From Paenibacillus sp. VTT E-133291 (lineage in GTDB: Bacteria; Bacillota; Bacilli; Paenibacillales; Paenibacillaceae), in contig NZ_NFVA01000058.1 of the NCBI RefSeq assembly GCF_002264395.1, forward strand, positions 1-45,828: a stretch of 45,828 nucleotides of DNA, given 5' to 3'. Shown piece after piece: positions 25,818-33,843 of this stretch; the stretch's first letter is position 1; every line of letters starts with the position of its first letter. Under the pieces are notes generated by a model. It was not told where the DNA came from. It was given only the letters and a program-made list of their open reading frames with translations, and did no database searches. The translations under genes and the position numbers were made by a program.

Positions 25818-27182
25818 ATGAATAAATATATGCAAATATTCCTAGGCACTTCATTTTCAAGTAAATCACCTAAGGAAATTCAAATTTTAAAAGATCACCT
25901 CTTCTGTATAAATAGAGATGGAATGATAGAAAGGATCGTTTCTCCAGAAGCGCCGGACTATCAACCATTACTAGATACTTACCAAGACCAAGGCAACTTC
26001 CATCGATTAGGGGACGGTCAGTTTTTCTTGCCCGGCTTTATCGACTTGCATGTTCACGCGCCCCAATGGGCTCAATCTGGAACGGCATTAGATATTCCAC
26101 TCTATGACTGGTTAAATACTTACACCTTCCCATTGGAATTTAAATTTTCGGACCTGGATTTTGCTAAAAAGGTCTACGATGATGTGGTTGACACTTTACT
26201 CGCGAACGGAACGACTACAGCTCTTTATTTTGCAACGGTGCATAAAGAAGCCAGTTTACTGTTAGCCCAAATCTGTGCGGATAAAGGGCAACGCGGACTC
26301 GTTGGAAAGGTGGTAATGGATGATCCACAAGGAAATCCAGAAAGCTATCGCGATGCTGACACCCAAACGGCACTAAAAGATACGGAAGAATTTATTTTAG
26401 CTGTAAAAGAACTAGCCAAATCGACTAAGCAAGGCGTTTACCCTGTAGTGACACCTAGGTTCATTCCAAGCTGTACAGATAAGGCATTGCAAGGTTTAGG
26501 TGAATTAGCCGCTAAATACGATACTTATATTCAATCGCACTGTAGTGAAAGTGATTGGGCGCACGGTTATGTAAAAGAACGATTCCAGAAAAACGATGCT
26601 TTTGCCTTGCATGATTTCGGTCTGCTCAGTGATAAATCTGTCATGGCACATTGCAATTTTTTGGATGAGGATGATGTGGATTTATTTGCGGAGACAGGAA
26701 CGGCTATTGCACATTGTCCGATCTCGAACGCTTATTTTGCCAATAGTGTCATTCCGATCGCACATTTCCATTCCAAGGGTGTGGAGATTGGTTTGGGGTC
26801 TGATATTTCCGGAGGTTTCTCACCTAGTCTATTCGATAACATAAGACAAGCTGTAATGTCTTCAAGAATGCTTGAGGATGGCGTTAATCCCTCCCTTCCT
26901 GCACAAGAGCGTGGATTACTAGGATCACGAATTACGATTGATGAATCCTTCTATCTTGCTACTGCTGGTGGCGGAGAAAGCTTAAGTTTACCTATCGGCC
27001 GGATATTAGAAGGCTATACGTGGGATGTTCAAATCATCGATACAAAAGTACCATCGGCTAGACTGCCTCTCTTTGATGGGAATGAAGATTTATACGACGT
27101 GTTTCAAAAAATGATGTATCTAGCTCGACCTGAGAATATCCGCGAGGTCTGGGTACAGGGTGAAAAGGTTTATTCACGTTAA
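25818..27182 (+). CDS. guaD: guanine deaminase (amidohydrolase type)
   Basis: Converts guanine to xanthine and ammonia in purine salvage, using one zinc ion. 454 residues. Amidohydrolase landmarks are PGFIDLHVHAPQWAQSG (HxH metal ligands and the guanine deaminase-specific PQ), QSHCSESDWAHGY (metal His), VMAHCNFL and GLGSDISGGFSPSLF (metal Asp). The start is ATG after AAGGCGGATA. It is followed after 38 bases by a purine permease, giving an uptake and catabolism unit for guanine/xanthine. Confidence 0.92.
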   Translation: MNKYMQIFLGTSFSSKSPKEIQILKDHLFCINRDGMIERIVSPEAPDYQPLLDTYQDQGNFHRLGDGQFFLPGFIDLHVHAPQWAQSGTALDIPLYDWLNTYTFPLEFKFSDLDFAKKVYDDVVDTLLANGTTTALYFATVHKEASLLLAQICADKGQRGLVGKVVMDDPQGNPESYRDADTQTALKDTEEFILAVKELAKSTKQGVYPVVTPRFIPSCTDKALQGLGELAAKYDTYIQSHCSESDWAHGYVKERFQKNDAFALHDFGLLSDKSVMAHCNFLDEDDVDLFAETGTAIAHCPISNAYFANSVIPIAHFHSKGVEIGLGSDISGGFSPSLFDNIRQAVMSSRMLEDGVNPSLPAQERGLLGSRITIDESFYLATAGGGESLSLPIGRILEGYTWDVQIIDTKVPSARLPLFDGNEDLYDVFQKMMYLARPENIREVWVQGEKVYSR

Positions 27183-27220
27183 GGACCGAAAAAACTAGAA
27201 AAGTTAAGGTGGGCATCTGA

Positions 27221-28573
27221 GTGGAAACACAAGCAAACGTACAAGATCAAGCACCATTAAAGTCACAACTATTAACCGTTCTACCCGATGAAAAAGTTTC
27301 ATTCAGTAAATCCATCATCTTAGGCTTTCAACATGTATTGGCCATGGACGTTTATGTGGTTCCGTTCCTGATTGCAATGTTAATCGGCTTACAGCCGAAT
27401 CAGTCAAGCGCGTTAATTCAATCTACCTTTATTGCTGCTGGACTTGCAACGATTGTGCAGACTTATTTCTGTATGAAGCTTCCTATCGCTCAAGGTCCTT
27501 CCTATGTTCCGCTTGGTGCGATCGTCAGTATTTATGCCGCTAGTGGCGGCGGGGAGCTGGGCTGGAGTTCCGTGTTAGGTGCCAGCTTAATCGGTGCGAT
27601 TCTAGTTATTATTTTAGGCTATGTCGGGATCTTTAATAAAATCGTTAAGAACTTTATCCCACCCATTGTAGGTGGTACGATCATATTCATAGTCGGTCTT
27701 TCTTTATTACCTGTTGCTATAAGAGACAATATCTATGGAGCTTCAGGCGCTTCAATCAATCAGAACGTTTTGTTAGCCCTTATTTCAGCAGGCACACTCC
27801 TTTTATTCGTGATTCTCGGTTCTATGTTCCGTAATAAAGGATCGATCTTCCGAATTATTTCCGTCATGATGGCATTAGTAGTTGGATGTATCTCTGCTAA
27901 CTTGATGGGTGTGTTAGATTTCTCAGCGATTAGCAAAGCGAACTGGTTTAGCATGCCGCGTATCGCTTTTGTAGATTTCGGATTCTCGTTCAACTTTTCG
28001 GCTATTATCACCATGGTTATTATTTATCTCGTACTGCTAGCGGAAACAACAGGTACCTGGTTTGCTGTCAGCAACGTAATCAATAAACCTTTAACAGACG
28101 ATCATATTAATAAAGGGGTTATCGGTGAGGGGATTGGCTGTCTTATTGCTTCTGCACTCGGTTCAACACCTGTTACAGGCTATTCTACCAATGCGGGGAT
28201 TATCTCCATCACAGGTGTTGCCTCCCGCCGGGTTTTCCTCGCTGTTGGAGGATGGTTTGTCCTCTTCGGTTGTTCTGGTAAATTAGCTGCTCTGATTTCT
28301 TCCATTCCATCCGCTGTAATCGGCGGCGTCTTCGCTATCGTCTGCGGGATCATTGCAATTAATGGTGTGCAGGTGATGAAGAACGTAACGATTGGCGAGA
28401 AAGAAATGTACATTATCGCAATACCGATGATTATCACGTTAGCTTTGGTGCTCATTCCTGGCGACTACTTGCATTCCTTACCTTCATTCGTGCAATATTT
28501 ATTGGGCTCACCTATACTAGCGGCTTCATTAGCAGCGATCGTACTGAATAAACTACTGCCAAGTGGCAAATAG
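27221..28573 (+). CDS. NCS2-family purine (xanthine/guanine-type) permease
   Basis: 450 residues with about 12-14 membrane segments. The N-terminal QHVLAMDVYVVPFLIAMLIG and the QGPSYVPLGAIV element are typical of the nucleobase:cation symporter-2 family. The segment AETTGTWFAVSN carries the conserved Glu of the substrate site. The start is GTG at 27221 with AAGGTGG upstream. It follows guaD in the same direction and ends at a strong terminator, so a purine base is the likely cargo. Confidence 0.88.
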   Translation: METQANVQDQAPLKSQLLTVLPDEKVSFSKSIILGFQHVLAMDVYVVPFLIAMLIGLQPNQSSALIQSTFIAAGLATIVQTYFCMKLPIAQGPSYVPLGAIVSIYAASGGGELGWSSVLGASLIGAILVIILGYVGIFNKIVKNFIPPIVGGTIIFIVGLSLLPVAIRDNIYGASGASINQNVLLALISAGTLLLFVILGSMFRNKGSIFRIISVMMALVVGCISANLMGVLDFSAISKANWFSMPRIAFVDFGFSFNFSAIITMVIIYLVLLAETTGTWFAVSNVINKPLTDDHINKGVIGEGIGCLIASALGSTPVTGYSTNAGIISITGVASRRVFLAVGGWFVLFGCSGKLAALISSIPSAVIGGVFAIVCGIIAINGVQVMKNVTIGEKEMYIIAIPMIITLALVLIPGDYLHSLPSFVQYLLGSPILAASLAAIVLNKLLPSGK

Positions 28574-28595
28574 AACGTAAAAATGCTAGATCATA

Positions 28596-28627
28596 AAACG
28601 GACATCCAATGATGTCCGTTTTTTTTC
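28596..28627 (+). terminator. strong intrinsic terminator of the guaD-permease operon
   Basis: A perfect stem, AACGGACATC / GATGTCCGTT, with a CAAT loop is followed by a run of eight T. It runs up to the end of the convergent gene at 28628. Confidence 0.9.
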
Positions 28628-28969
28628 TTATTTTCTCAGCTTATTGGGTAATGGAATATGCCTAATTGACTCAATGGGATGATATAGTAACATCCATGGA
28701 CCTGAAAAACGCATAACCCCTTTTATTCTTTGACGATACTCCGGTTTATAACAATGAATAGGGCATTTAGCACAAGCCGTTTTCACTTCCCCGAACTTAC
28801 AATAAGCTAACCTCTTCAGAGCATAATCGTTTAGATCCTGACATTCGTTGCAAAGCCCCTTATGATGATGTTTTTTCTTACAATATATACGAATCATTTT
28901 CGTGACAATATCTTGTTCTTTTTGAATTTTAGGACCTTCGTTTAATTGTCGGGTTACCTTTATTGTCAT
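28628..28969 (-). CDS. YgbA_NO (nitrous oxide-stimulated promoter) family protein
   Basis: 113 residues. The cysteine layout IYC ... LCNECQDLNDYALKRLAYCKFGEVKTACAKCPIHCYKPEYRQRI and the following VMRFSGPWMLLYHP match the family. Its biochemical role is unclear; E. coli YgbA is linked to nitrosative stress, and the Cys/His set suggests metal binding. The start is ATG after CAAGGAGG. Confidence 0.85.
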   Translation of the reverse strand: MTIKVTRQLNEGPKIQKEQDIVTKMIRIYCKKKHHHKGLCNECQDLNDYALKRLAYCKFGEVKTACAKCPIHCYKPEYRQRIKGVMRFSGPWMLLYHPIESIRHIPLPNKLRK

Positions 28970-29116
28970 TTATGAGCCTCCTTGTAACTTGTACAATAAG
29001 ATCTCATCTAATTATAGAGGAAAAGCAGTCCTTCTTTTTTTACATTTCTAAGGATTTTTATCATACTACACACCCAAGGCGTTATTTCGTTATACTCATA
29101 ATATTTTTAGAAAGGC

Positions 29117-29143
29117 TGTAACGTTTATAGCTTTTTACGGATA
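29117..29143 (+). promoter_or_regulatory. candidate ECF-type promoter for the sigma factor operon
   Basis: TGTAAC (29117-29122) and CGGATA (29138-29143) are separated by 15 bases. This resembles the AAC-type -35 and CG-rich -10 of ECF promoters and lies 23 bases before the sigma factor start. It would mean positive autoregulation. Confidence 0.45.
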
Positions 29144-29165
29144 TATAACCTGAGGAGGTGAACGA

Positions 29166-29648
29166 ATGCAGGACAACGAGGAATTATACAGGGAATATTC
29201 AACCCAAGTATATAAATTCGTATTTAGTTTTTGTCATAATCATTTACTGGCAGAAGAAATCACCCAAGAAACTTTTTATAGAGCTGTAAAGTCCATACAC
29301 AAATATGATGGAACCTGCAAAGTATATGTATGGCTTTGTCAGATTGCTAAGCATGTATGGTATCAGGAGCTGGACAAGCAACATAAAAGGAAGTCTTATG
29401 AACTAGATGATCCTCCTGTTTCTAGCGCAAATTCAACTGAATCTCAATTCATTCTTGCACAAGACAAAATGGAATTGTTTAAACAGCTTCATTTACTTGA
29501 TCCCAATACCAAGGAAGTACTGTATCTGCGTTTGACTGGAGAATTCAGCTTTCGGGAAATTGGCGAGATTCTTGGAAGAGATGAGACCTGGGCGAGAGTT
29601 ACCTTTTACCGTGGAAAACAAAAACTGATGAAAGGAAGAACTACATGA
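29166..29648 (+). CDS. ECF-family RNA polymerase sigma factor
   Basis: 160 residues. Region 2 is EYSTQVYKFVFSFCHNHLLAEEITQETFYRAVKSIHKYDG, with the core-binding LAEEITQETF. Region 4 is the helix-turn-helix VLYLRLTGEFSFREIGEILGRDETWARVTFYRGKQKL. It starts at ATG after GAGGAGGTGAACG. The downstream anti-sigma gene overlaps by four bases (ATGA), the classic arrangement of a membrane-sensed ECF module. Confidence 0.93.
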   Translation: MQDNEELYREYSTQVYKFVFSFCHNHLLAEEITQETFYRAVKSIHKYDGTCKVYVWLCQIAKHVWYQELDKQHKRKSYELDDPPVSSANSTESQFILAQDKMELFKQLHLLDPNTKEVLYLRLTGEFSFREIGEILGRDETWARVTFYRGKQKLMKGRTT

Positions 29649-30253
29649 AATGCGAAATCATTCAGGATTTATTACCTTCCTATATTGAAAAGCTCACCTC
29701 TTTACATAGTAACGAAGAGATTGAAAAACATCTGCAATCCTGTGAAAAATGCCTTCAATCTTATAATGAAATGACCGCAACAGCAAATCTAAGTCTGCCT
29801 ATTGTTGATCAAGAGGAGGTTAAGAAACTTAATTATTTTAAAAAGGTAAAAACAAAAAATATAAAGACGCTCGTCTTTTCCCTCTTAACAGTGATCATAC
29901 TGGCTACAGCCCTTGTTGGACTTTTCGTTATTGGTTTCCCTGTATCCACTAAAGATGTGGCCATTGATTATCAGAAGACAAAAACTCGTCTGGAGGTTCA
30001 CCTAACTTTGGAAAACGGCAAGGACTTGGTGTTCTCAGGGAAAACTACATTTATCCGTGATGAGAATAATAATGTGATTGGTTCCGAAACTAGGTATAAG
30101 CCTAGAGGTTTGCTTCATAACCCCTTTGATAATGTTGGAACAGAGGTGATGTTGGGGACGGAGATTCATAGCGATCCGGATTTTTCGAATACATTTATCC
30201 TTGAATTTAAAGACAAAACTATGACGTTCATTAATGGTATTTTGGTGGAATAG
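29645..30253 (+). CDS. anti-sigma factor with zinc-finger (zf-HC2-like) domain and one membrane helix
   Basis: 202 residues. The N-terminal CEIIQDLLPSYIEKL ... EIEKHLQSCEKC has the HxxxCxxC pattern of anti-sigma zinc fingers (about residues 29-36). One membrane helix (about 77-98, SLLTVIILATALVGLFVIG) leads to an outer domain of about 100 residues of unknown sensing function. It is translationally coupled to the sigma factor, and the pair ends at the terminator at 30275. Confidence 0.88.
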   Translation: MKCEIIQDLLPSYIEKLTSLHSNEEIEKHLQSCEKCLQSYNEMTATANLSLPIVDQEEVKKLNYFKKVKTKNIKTLVFSLLTVIILATALVGLFVIGFPVSTKDVAIDYQKTKTRLEVHLTLENGKDLVFSGKTTFIRDENNNVIGSETRYKPRGLLHNPFDNVGTEVMLGTEIHSDPDFSNTFILEFKDKTMTFINGILVE

Positions 30254-30274
30254 ACATTGCCGTTAAATTCGAAA

Positions 30275-30298
30275 AAAGACACCTATTTAGGTGTCTTT
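30275..30298. terminator. bidirectional terminator between the anti-sigma and oxygenase genes
   Basis: AAAGACACCTA/TAGGTGTCTTT arms around TT are flanked by A on the left and T on the right. Convergent genes meet here. Confidence 0.75.
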
Positions 30299-30338
30299 GC
30301 TGATAATCATATGGAATCATATTGGAAGATATAGTTGT

Positions 30339-30986
30339 TTAAGAGGAACGAAGGGCTTGCCTTCTCATCCACATCGTTGCAACCCATTTTTCACCTTTGA
30401 TCACTGGTGTACCTGCATGCAGGGTAGACTCATTTAATTCATGATTATCATAAAAATATTCAAAGTAGACCGCCATACCTTTGTTAGGACTTACGGATAA
30501 ATTAAGCATAGGGAAAGCTGTTTCTCCGCCTTCCTCCACATCATTCAAATACATCACTAGCGTACTAATTCGATTATTGCTACTTGCTCGACTCGTTTCT
30601 GCGAAGAAATCATAATGGGGTAGATACTCTTGGCCAGGGATATACAGCAGGACTTGCAAGCCATCACCATGCTCGACAGGAATATTCATAATTTGAGAGA
30701 AACGTTTCTCGATTCTAGTAACCGTCTCATTCTCCTCACAGAACACACCACTGCTCGTTCTAATTGGATTGACCACATGGTCTTCGCCTATTTTTGAACG
30801 TTGCAATCGTTCCCTAGAATATTCAATTAGCTCATGGCATTCCTCATCGCTAAGCACATTTCCTAGTAAGACAACTAGTGGCTCCTCATACTTGGCAATA
30901 ATTCGAATCTCTCGATCTTCTGTCTTGATCGTATTTCCAGCATGATCAAATATCGTCCGTTCTTTGTCTGTACTATTCCCTATCAT
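30339..30986 (-). CDS. prolyl 4-hydroxylase-like Fe(II)/2-oxoglutarate dioxygenase
   Basis: 215 residues. Iron ligands His and Asp are in YLPHYDFF and the distal His in STLHAGTPVIKGEKWVATMWMR, whose Lys (KGEKW) would bind 2-oxoglutarate. The preceding RISTLVMYLNDVEEGGETAFP is the usual P4H core strand. The family hydroxylates prolyl residues in proteins; Bacillus anthracis has a P4H of similar type that acts on proline-rich or collagen-like peptides. A collagen-like protein is encoded about 2.4 kb away (33409-33777) and is an obvious candidate substrate, but this is inference. Confidence 0.88.
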   Translation of the reverse strand: MIGNSTDKERTIFDHAGNTIKTEDREIRIIAKYEEPLVVLLGNVLSDEECHELIEYSRERLQRSKIGEDHVVNPIRTSSGVFCEENETVTRIEKRFSQIMNIPVEHGDGLQVLLYIPGQEYLPHYDFFAETSRASSNNRISTLVMYLNDVEEGGETAFPMLNLSVSPNKGMAVYFEYFYDNHELNESTLHAGTPVIKGEKWVATMWMRRQALRSS

Positions 30987-31121
30987 CCTTATGCAGCTCC
31001 TAGGTTATAACATCCATCACAAAAAACATACCATAAAATGGTTTTATTTGCTTGATTACTTCGTGACATCCAGTATCCAGCTTTATAATGTTTTTCTTTG
31101 ATCCGTAGATGGCATAACCTC

Positions 31122-32510
31122 TTAAATCTCCATTCCTTTTTTATTCTTCCTCGACACGGAAGCACCCGTACCAAACTGATAACGGTACAGCACAACTACA
31201 GCAATAGTCACCAGGGACATAACGAGAAAAATATTACTATACACATGGGCAGTAACATTAGTATTCAGAGGATTGAACTGCACAGCGGCAGTGCCCATGT
31301 CTAGCATTTTCCCAACCACGCTCATAGCCATCGCGCCAGAAATGAAATTGATCATGGAGAGTAATCCCATGCCAACTCCTGTCTCCTCTTTTGGCAGCGT
31401 CTGCGAAATCGTATTGGACATTGAGATTTGCATGAAGGTCTGACCTACGTTTCCTAATATTAAAATAATGGCAATAAAATATGCCGATACCCCAATAAAA
31501 GTAGATAGTAGGGAGAACGCTAGAAATAACAAAACCGAAGCCACGAACACAAGTGCCAAATTGCCGCGATCATCAGCCAATCTGCCACCCTTACGTCCCA
31601 TGATCGCTGAAGCAATTGCTGCTGGCACTAACACAAAACCAATGGTCGAAGGAGTCAAGCCATTCACTGCCGCTAGAAATTGTGGGGTCATGAACGTCAT
31701 ACTAAAGCTCATCGCTGTCGTTGTAAAAGCAAGCAGCAACCCGATCGAATAGGTTTTGTTACGGAACAATACTGGTTTAATAAAAGGCTCCTCAGCTTTC
31801 CGAATCCGAATGATGAATAAGGCCAGCAAAACAAGCCCTCCAAGGAACAACCACACTTGCATCTGAGTGATGGCAAGTAAGAGGATTGCGACTGCTGTAG
31901 CTAATAACCCGCCGCCAAGAACATCAATACTTCCTGCCTTCCCTTTCACATTATCTAAATACTTCCGAAAAAAAGGGAGTGTCAGTAGCGGAAGTAAGGA
32001 AAGAACAAACATAAGCCTCCAGCTTCCAAAGCTGGTGATGAGGCCTGCAGCGACCGGTCCCAAAGCATTACCAAGCGCTAACCCAACCGCAGAAGTTCCA
32101 AGTGCCCGCCCCCTCTTCTCGGGAACAAAATAACGAATTGGAATGATCATTGCTGTTGCAGGAAGAACGGAAGCACCGGCAGCTTGAATTACACGGCCCA
32201 GAATAATAATCCAAAACTCACTAGCAAGCAGACCTATTAATGAACCGAGAGCGAAGATAAGCAGTCCATACGTTAATAAATCCTTCAACCGATATTTATC
32301 TGCTAATTTCCCCATGACGATGGAACCTACCGCGTATACCACCATATAACTAGTCATCATCCAACTAACCTGAGAAGGAACAAGATTGAACTCTTTGCCG
32401 ATCTCAGGAAGAGCTACATTGAACATCGTACCGTTCATAACTGAGAATATTAAGGTAACTACAAGTATTTTTAGCAGCTTATCTGCATTTTCTGTGGATG
32501 TATCTGACAT
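31122..32510 (-). CDS. DHA2-family (14-helix) MFS drug exporter
   Basis: 462 residues with about 14 membrane helices. It resembles TetA(L)/QacA-type exporters: NVALPEIGKEFNL, then SWMMTSYMVVYAVGSIVMGKLADKYRLK (motif A) and LGRVIQAAGASVLPATAMIIP, then RGRALGTSAVGLALGNALGPVAAGLI (motif C). The start is ATG at 32510. It is divergent from a MarR regulator across a 44-bp palindrome, the usual layout of an inducible drug pump, so resistance to a lipophilic compound is likely; the substrate is unknown. Confidence 0.9.
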   Translation of the reverse strand: MSDTSTENADKLLKILVVTLIFSVMNGTMFNVALPEIGKEFNLVPSQVSWMMTSYMVVYAVGSIVMGKLADKYRLKDLLTYGLLIFALGSLIGLLASEFWIIILGRVIQAAGASVLPATAMIIPIRYFVPEKRGRALGTSAVGLALGNALGPVAAGLITSFGSWRLMFVLSLLPLLTLPFFRKYLDNVKGKAGSIDVLGGGLLATAVAILLLAITQMQVWLFLGGLVLLALFIIRIRKAEEPFIKPVLFRNKTYSIGLLLAFTTTAMSFSMTFMTPQFLAAVNGLTPSTIGFVLVPAAIASAIMGRKGGRLADDRGNLALVFVASVLLFLAFSLLSTFIGVSAYFIAIILILGNVGQTFMQISMSNTISQTLPKEETGVGMGLLSMINFISGAMAMSVVGKMLDMGTAAVQFNPLNTNVTAHVYSNIFLVMSLVTIAVVVLYRYQFGTGASVSRKNKKGMEI

Positions 32511-32560
32511 AATCTAAACCTCTTTTCTGATTCAGAATGAATTATAAGTAAAAACATTAA

Positions 32561-32604
32561 TAGTGAGTATCCTCAGTATTATATAATACTGAGGATACTC
32601 ACTA
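32561..32604. promoter_or_regulatory. 44-bp perfect palindrome, probable MarR operator
   Basis: 22 bases starting TAGTGAGTATCCTC are followed directly by their exact reverse complement, with no loop. TATAAT occurs on both strands at the centre. A further minus-strand TATAAT lies at 32541-32546 on the exporter side. It sits between the divergent exporter and MarR genes. Confidence 0.8.
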
Positions 32605-32655
32605 TTTTCTCTGGTGTCAAGGTATATCCTTTACTTCGAGCCTCTTGGTGCACGC

Positions 32656-32691
32656 TTCACCAAACTACAAACATTCTGTTTCACCGAACTA
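32656..32691 (+). repeat. direct repeat TTCACC(A/G)AACTA, 24 bp period
   Basis: Two 12-base copies, at 32656-32667 and 32680-32691, differ at one base and are about two helical turns apart. They lie upstream of the MarR gene and just before a TATAAT (32715-32720). This may be a second regulator site; function unproven. Confidence 0.45.
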
Positions 32692-32815
32692 TAGTTGAAT
32701 ACACCTTATAAGAGTATAATTTAAAGAGCACACTCATTAAGAGTATCCACATATTGACCCATCTCACGAAATTGAGAATAAAAAATTGACAATAAAGTCA
32801 AGGAGGCCCTACATC

Positions 32816-33286
32816 ATGAACACAGATCATACCAAGGCGATAGACGTCATCCACATATTAATGAGATCAACCAACTACATTAAAACAGAGTTTCAATCCC
32901 AGTTATTAGCGCTTAATACGCCTTATCATCTCTCCGGCCCTAGATTGCGTCTGCTCTCAGTCGTCGCGGAAGCAGGCAGTATCCGCATGAATGAGTTAGC
33001 CGTTAAATTAGGGATCAAAGCACGTACTGTTACCGATTTTATTGATGCGCTTGAGCAGGATAAACTCCTTGTTCGAATTCCTGATCCAACCGACCGACGC
33101 GCTACACTGATCCAGCTTACGGAGCTTGCGCAATCCACTATTGAGCAAGTTCTTGCTTTCCAAGATACAGTCGCTGACAACATGCTGGACAATCTCTCGC
33201 TAGAGCAAAGAAAGCAATTCTATGACCTTCTATTACAGCTAACCAAAAACAAAGCAATTACTGAGCTATGTGAAGAAGCTAAGTAA
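32816..33286 (+). CDS. MarR-family transcriptional regulator
   Basis: 156 residues from ATG 32816, chosen because AGGAGG lies nine bases upstream; the frame is open further up to a TTG without a site. The winged helix shows GPRLRLLSVVAEAGSIRMNELAVKLGIKARTVTDFIDALEQDKLLVRIPDPTDRRATLIQLTE, including the DxxDRR wing. The N- and C-terminal helices would form the dimer. It likely represses the divergent exporter through the palindrome at 32561. Confidence 0.93.
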   Translation: MNTDHTKAIDVIHILMRSTNYIKTEFQSQLLALNTPYHLSGPRLRLLSVVAEAGSIRMNELAVKLGIKARTVTDFIDALEQDKLLVRIPDPTDRRATLIQLTELAQSTIEQVLAFQDTVADNMLDNLSLEQRKQFYDLLLQLTKNKAITELCEEAK

Positions 33287-33408
33287 GTTAGAGCCACGTC
33301 GAGGAACTTCCTCGCTAAATTTATCAATAAAATATCGGATACGCCCATTCACTTATCTCCGCTCCTACATACAATGTTTTAGCCCATTCATTAAGGAGTG
33401 ACAAGATC

Positions 33409-33777
33409 ATGTCATTTTTCCCATCTCCAAGTTTCCCAGGATTCCCAGGACAGCCTGGGCAGCCTGGACCACCAGGAATACCAGGGTCACCAGGAATACC
33501 AGGGTCACCAGGACAACCGGGACTCACGGCACCCAGCTCACCTCCGCCGCAACTCATCCCTCAACAACCTGCCATTTCGTCTTTTGCTGTCGACCCGGGA
33601 GCAATTGCTGGTTGTTTGTTTCGGAATACGTACGTATGGCTCGTAAATAGAAATCAATTCTGGTTTTTCCCGGTTTTCGTAGGACGCACCTCGGTTGCGG
33701 GTTTTCAGTGGAACGGAAGGTTTTGGATGTATACAGGCTTGAGCCTGCAGTCCATCCAATCCTTTACCTGTTTCTAA
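33409..33777 (+). CDS. short collagen-like protein with aromatic C-terminal domain
   Basis: 122 residues. A run of G-x-x triplets (FPGFPGQPGQPGPPGIPGS and onward, about 9-38) is followed by a Pro-rich linker (SSPPPQLIPQQP) and a C-terminal domain rich in Trp/Phe, with CLFRNTYVWLVNRNQFWFFP, RTSVAGFQW and a final TCF. The two cysteines may form a disulfide. The collagen repeat is only about ten triplets long and is perfect in Gly phasing. It looks like a spore-surface or secreted protein, but no signal peptide is visible. Nearby P4H-like gene: 30339-30986. Confidence 0.8.
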   Translation: MSFFPSPSFPGFPGQPGQPGPPGIPGSPGIPGSPGQPGLTAPSSPPPQLIPQQPAISSFAVDPGAIAGCLFRNTYVWLVNRNQFWFFPVFVGRTSVAGFQWNGRFWMYTGLSLQSIQSFTCF

Positions 33778-33789
33778 ATGAACACACAG

Positions 33790-33821
33790 AAAAGCTCCGT
33801 TCCACGAGGAATGGAGCTTTT
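33790..33821. terminator. bidirectional terminator after the collagen-like gene
   Basis: AAAAGCTCC(G)TTCC and GGAATGGAGCTTTT pair around ACGA, with T-richness on both sides of the stem. Convergent genes lie on each side. Confidence 0.8.
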
Positions 33822-33843
33822 GGCTCTACGTTAGAATTGACCA

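Noticed and set aside
33324..33557. Minus-strand Gly/Pro-rich frame opposite the collagen-like gene
   Set aside because: GxxGxx on the reverse strand arises automatically from the CCxGGx repeats; the plus-strand frame has a ribosome binding site, a defined C-terminal domain and a terminator.
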